A DNA stretch of 49,031 bases from Ophiostoma sp. CBS 140.51 (taxonomy: Eukaryota > Ascomycota > Sordariomycetes > Ophiostomatales > Ophiostomataceae): positions 1-49,031 of the forward strand of contig JANSLP010000252.1 of NCBI GenBank assembly GCA_029298735.1, given 5' to 3'. The notes beneath the pieces are model-generated. The model did no database searches. It worked only from the letters and a program-made list of their open reading frames with translations, and was not told the origin of the DNA. Below, piece after piece: positions 46,057-49,031 of the stretch; the stretch's first letter is position 1, and every line of letters starts with the position of its first letter. The position numbers were made by a program, and so were the translations under genes.

Positions 46057-46530
46057 CTAGTTGCGCTCACCGCGCAGGCGACGGGCCAGCTGGATATCCT
46101 TCGACTGGATGGTGACGCGCTTGGCATGAATGGCGCACAGGTTGGTGTCCTCGAAGAGGGAGACGAGGTAAGACTCGACCGACTCCTGGAGGGCGCCAAT
46201 GGCGGAAGACTGGAAGCGCAGGTCGGACTTGAAGTCCTGTGCGATCTCACGAACCTGTGGTGCGAGTGTTAGTAGGTTGTATCCTATAGATGGCGATGAG
46301 ATGGGACGGTTGCTTACCAGGCGCTGGAAGGGCAGCTTGCGGATCAGGAGCTCGGTCGACTTCTGGTAGCGACGGATCTCACGGAGAGCGACGGTACCAG
46401 GCTTGTAGCGGTGAGGCTTCTTGACACCACCGGTAGACGGGGCGCTCTTGCGGGCAGCCTTGGAGGCAAGCTGCTTGCGGGGGGCCTTGCCACCAGTGGA
46501 CTTACGGGCGGTCTGCTTGGTACGGGCCAT
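46057..46530 (-). CDS. hH3: Histone H3
   Basis: Core nucleosomal histone. Two exons on the minus strand, 46530-46318 and 46254-46057, give the full 136 codons. The intron (63 nt) follows Leu71 of the precursor, with donor GTAAGC and acceptor CAG. The tail ARTKQTARKSTGGKAPRKQL is unaltered, including the modifiable Lys4, 9, 14 and others. The remaining sequence matches the filamentous-ascomycete H3 (SAPSTGGVKKPHRYKPG and FQSSAIGALQESVESYL). It is transcribed away from H4. Confidence 0.98.
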   Translation of the reverse strand: MARTKQTARKSTGGKAPRKQLASKAARKSAPSTGGVKKPHRYKPGTVALREIRRYQKSTELLIRKLPFQRLVSNRPISSPSIGYNLLTLAPQVREIAQDFKSDLRFQSSAIGALQESVESYLVSLFEDTNLCAIHAKRVTIQSKDIQLARRLRGERN

Positions 46531-48169
46531 TGTTGATGTCGTGAAATGTGTTCGACAAGAGAAGTGATGATAGAAGTGATGAAAAGTTGTGTTGATGGTT
46601 GATGATTGGTGGCGAGTGTGAAGATGTTGTAAGAGAAAAGAATTGGTCCAGTGGGGTGGGAGACCAAAGGTTTAAGTAGGCCGCCTTCGTGCAGGGCGCT
46701 TTGCAGGCTGATTTGGGAGGGTGGGTCTATGTGTTTTAATTTGATTGGACAGCATGTGCCATTTATTTGGCTGGAACGGTGCACATTTTCGTGTTTTTGT
46801 TTTCCTTTTTCGTACTAGCGTTGTGTCTTGGTGCTGCCTTATTTCCAATGTGCCATTTTTACCGCACCCTCACGTCCCACCCCCTTCTGGAACCTTGGCT
46901 GCTTGGCTCCTTGGACAGGGTGAGGGAGGCGAGCCTCCGAGCGTTTATGTGGGTCTGGCGCCAGAGATTATTCAAGGGGCAAACTTTACGCGCGCTGCAC
47001 GCTGGACCCGAATCGAAGTAACGTCTGCGAGTCGATGTTGGGCCTTTGTCTCATTTACTGGTCTGCGAGCATGGAGTACACAGTAATCAAATGGCATCCT
47101 CCCTGATCAAGGAGGCTCGGACAGTTGCCCTTTCCCCAGCGTGGCAGCGAGCCAGCCTTGCCCTTCCGACGCGGGTCGCTTTTGGGGGACGCGCCACCCG
47201 TGACAAACAGGAGAGGGACAAAAAAAAAACTGGTTCGCGATTTACACACACAGCACGTCGTCCTTTGGTGCACTCGGTATTACTGTCAGAAAAGAAGTCG
47301 CATGCGAGACAGTTCGCAGCGCTATTCGCCTGCATGTCCGTTTTCAAATCACCGTTCTTGTACTGAGATCTCTTTTTCTCCCGGTATATCTGGCGATGAT
47401 TTGTTCTGAGAATGTCCGTACACGCATCTGAATCTGAACTAAGGCGGCGTCCTCAGACACATTCAAATATGAGCTGGGGTAAGGCGGTGGTCTCTTCATT
47501 TACCAAGTTGCCAGGCAGCCCAAGCACAATGGCATCCTGCACTGAATACGCTTGTATTACATCGATAGACTTCATACGACGTACATTCCACCACCCTTTC
47601 GATCCTGCCTCGACAAGATTTCAGGCGTTGGACGTAAATTTGGCCGTGGGAAAAGTCAGTTGAAAGTCTGCGATATTATCTGTGGGCCGTGCGTCAATAT
47701 CAAAAGGTTCTTCGCAAATTGTGCCTTGCTCTTGTTTTCTCTTGTGTTTTTTTTTGAGAAGTGTGTTTATTGGGTACGGTTTCTGATTGGTCTGATCCCT
47801 GACACGGCCTCTTTTGTTTTGTCTTATTTCGACCCCACAGTGGTGCGGATTTACAATACGTGCATTTTGCGTGTGTTTGTTTTCTTTCGTCGTTTCGGAG
47901 CCTGCCTGCGGAGACGCACTTCTGTTTTCGGCCAAGCAAATCGCGGCACCCTGTCAAATCAGCCACTGATCTGGGCGGGGCCAGATGAACCGCGCCTCCA
48001 ACCTATCCCCCATTTAAAGGGAAGCAGTTCCCCGCCCTGCACCAAGATGACTTTTGTATTATCTTTGAACTCACTCGACGCGCCAAATTCATCTCGCATT
48101 GACATTCTATCAAAGACCGCTCTCAGCAGGACTTTTTTTTTTACAATCCACCCACACACAACATTCATC
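46531..48169. promoter_or_regulatory. Shared divergent promoter of histone H3 and H4
   Basis: 1.64 kb between two divergent start codons. CCAAT boxes in H3 orientation are visible as ATTGG at 46642-46646 and 46744-46748. Another ATTGG lies near 47783-47787, and a TATA-like ATTTAAAGG lies at 48012-48020 on the H4 side. Divergent arrangement would allow joint S-phase control of H3 and H4. Open frames in the interval (the largest at 47552-48193) overlap the H4 leader and have no family match. Confidence 0.6.
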
Positions 48170-48601
48170 ATGACTGGACGTGAGTGCACTTAATTACCCA
48201 TTCGGCTTACTTCTATTAAACATTGTCTAACCTAAACAAACAGGTGGCAAGGGCGGTAAGGGCCTCGGCAAGGGTGGTGCTAAGCGCCACCGGAAGATTC
48301 TTCGCGACAACATTCAGGGCATCACAAAGCCGGCCATTCGCCGTCTCGCCCGTCGTGGTGGTGTCAAGCGTATTTCTGCTAGTACGTCTGCATCCCTTCG
48401 CCTTGCATGTTGTTTCTTTGTTACTGACATGCTGTAGTGATCTACGAGGAGACCCGTGGTGTTCTCAAGTCCTTCCTTGAGGGCGTTATCCGCGATGCCG
48501 TCACATACACTGAGCACGCCAAGCGGAAGACCGTTACGTCTCTTGATGTGGTCTACGCTCTGAAGCGGCAAGGTCGCACCCTGTACGGCTTTGGTGGTTA
48601 G
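48170..48601 (+). CDS. hH4: Histone H4
   Basis: Core nucleosomal histone. Three exons, 48170-48179, 48244-48381 and 48438-48601, give 103 codons. Exon 1 is only 10 nt (ATG ACT GGA C) and the split Arg codon is completed by GT of exon 2, producing [20 protein letters not shown]. The second intron splits the Met codon in ISAMIYEETRG. The C-terminus RQGRTLYGFGG is intact. Donor sites are GTGAGT and GTACGT. Any unspliced reading would miss both ends. Confidence 0.98.
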
Positions 48602-49031
48602 GTTTAATGATTCATGTGTTTTCTTGTTTTGGGCTGTGGGCGGCGGTACGGTATCGGATGTGATGATGCTTATGGGATTTCTTTCTTGGTTTGCGGTTAT
48701 TGTAACATATGGGCATTCTGGTGTTTCTACGTTAATAACGTAATATATTTCTTCGTTCTGTCACGACTTGTGTTTAACGCGTATCTTTCTTGCTGTCGTG
48801 TTTAAAAGGCTTTGCTTATGTGGTTACGCTTAGTATATGATATGCGGCAGGTCTTTGTATTTACGTGGCTTTACTTCTTTTGGCTTATAGCTTTGCCTGT
48901 GCACTGCGTTGTACCTTGAGGCTTAATGTGTGTTAAGTAAGGAACCGTATATGATATAAAGATTTTTTTTATTCTTTTTTTATCTATTGCTTTTTTAAGT
49001 ATTTCAAATTATATTATATTTGATTTTATTA
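48602..49031. other. H4 3' region passing into an AT-rich block
   Basis: Normal 3' flanking sequence changes after about 48950 to very T/A-rich DNA that continues to the window end. By composition it resembles the block at the left edge and may be the start of a second RIP-affected repeat. No coding capacity is seen. Confidence 0.5.

Noticed and set aside
47552..48193. 213-codon plus-strand ORF upstream of histone H4
   Set aside because: Overlaps the H4 leader and first exon in another frame, with no family similarity; T-rich sequence explains the Phe/Val-rich product.

Overview
The window is nuclear DNA of a filamentous ascomycete (Pezizomycotina, most likely Sordariomycetes; the species cannot be named from the sequence). 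The reasons are short GT-AG introns of about 55-180 nt with TAAC-type branch points, fungal-specific families (Zn(II)2Cys6 regulator, RTA1-like membrane protein), a histone H3 of the filamentous-fungal type, and AT-rich blocks at both ends that look like RIP-degraded repeats. Exon boundaries below were worked out by hand from splice signals, frame continuity and protein family conservation.

Layout, left to right: AT-rich relic (1-330); RRP12 (+); VTI1 (-), tail to tail with RRP12; a zinc-cluster regulator (+); an RTA1-like membrane protein with an apparent frameshift (+); an FAD oxidoreductase of the COG2907 type (+); COX11 (+); RAV1 (+); a DDHD-domain phospholipase (+); RAD3/XPD (-, ten exons, several tiny), tail to tail with the DDHD gene; a 5.6 kb gene-poor stretch; a C2H2 zinc-finger regulator (+); RPA190, the largest subunit of RNA polymerase I (+); a kappa-class GST/DsbA-like isomerase (+); and a divergent histone H3/H4 pair. 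The window ends in another AT-rich block. I saw no tRNA, rRNA, CRISPR array or intact transposon.

Most genes are single-copy housekeeping genes: rRNA transcription and processing (RPA190, RRP12), vesicle fusion (VTI1), V-ATPase assembly (RAV1), copper delivery to cytochrome oxidase (COX11), DNA repair/TFIIH (RAD3) and chromatin (H3/H4). They form no operon or biosynthetic cluster. The zinc-cluster regulator, RTA1-like protein and FAD oxidoreductase lie together between long intergenic regions and are the most accessory-like part.

The most unusual signal is a 9-mer, TACTCCGTA/TACGGAGTA. I found 12 exact copies by eye, all outside coding exons and in both orientations, against roughly 0.4 expected by chance on both strands of 49 kb. 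Some copies lie in perfect palindromes or hairpins and one sits at a 3' splice site. Other points of interest are the RTA1 frameshift, the RAD3 micro-exons, a possible 26-residue spliced peptide gene at 12480-12734, and unexplained ORFs in the gene-poor region.
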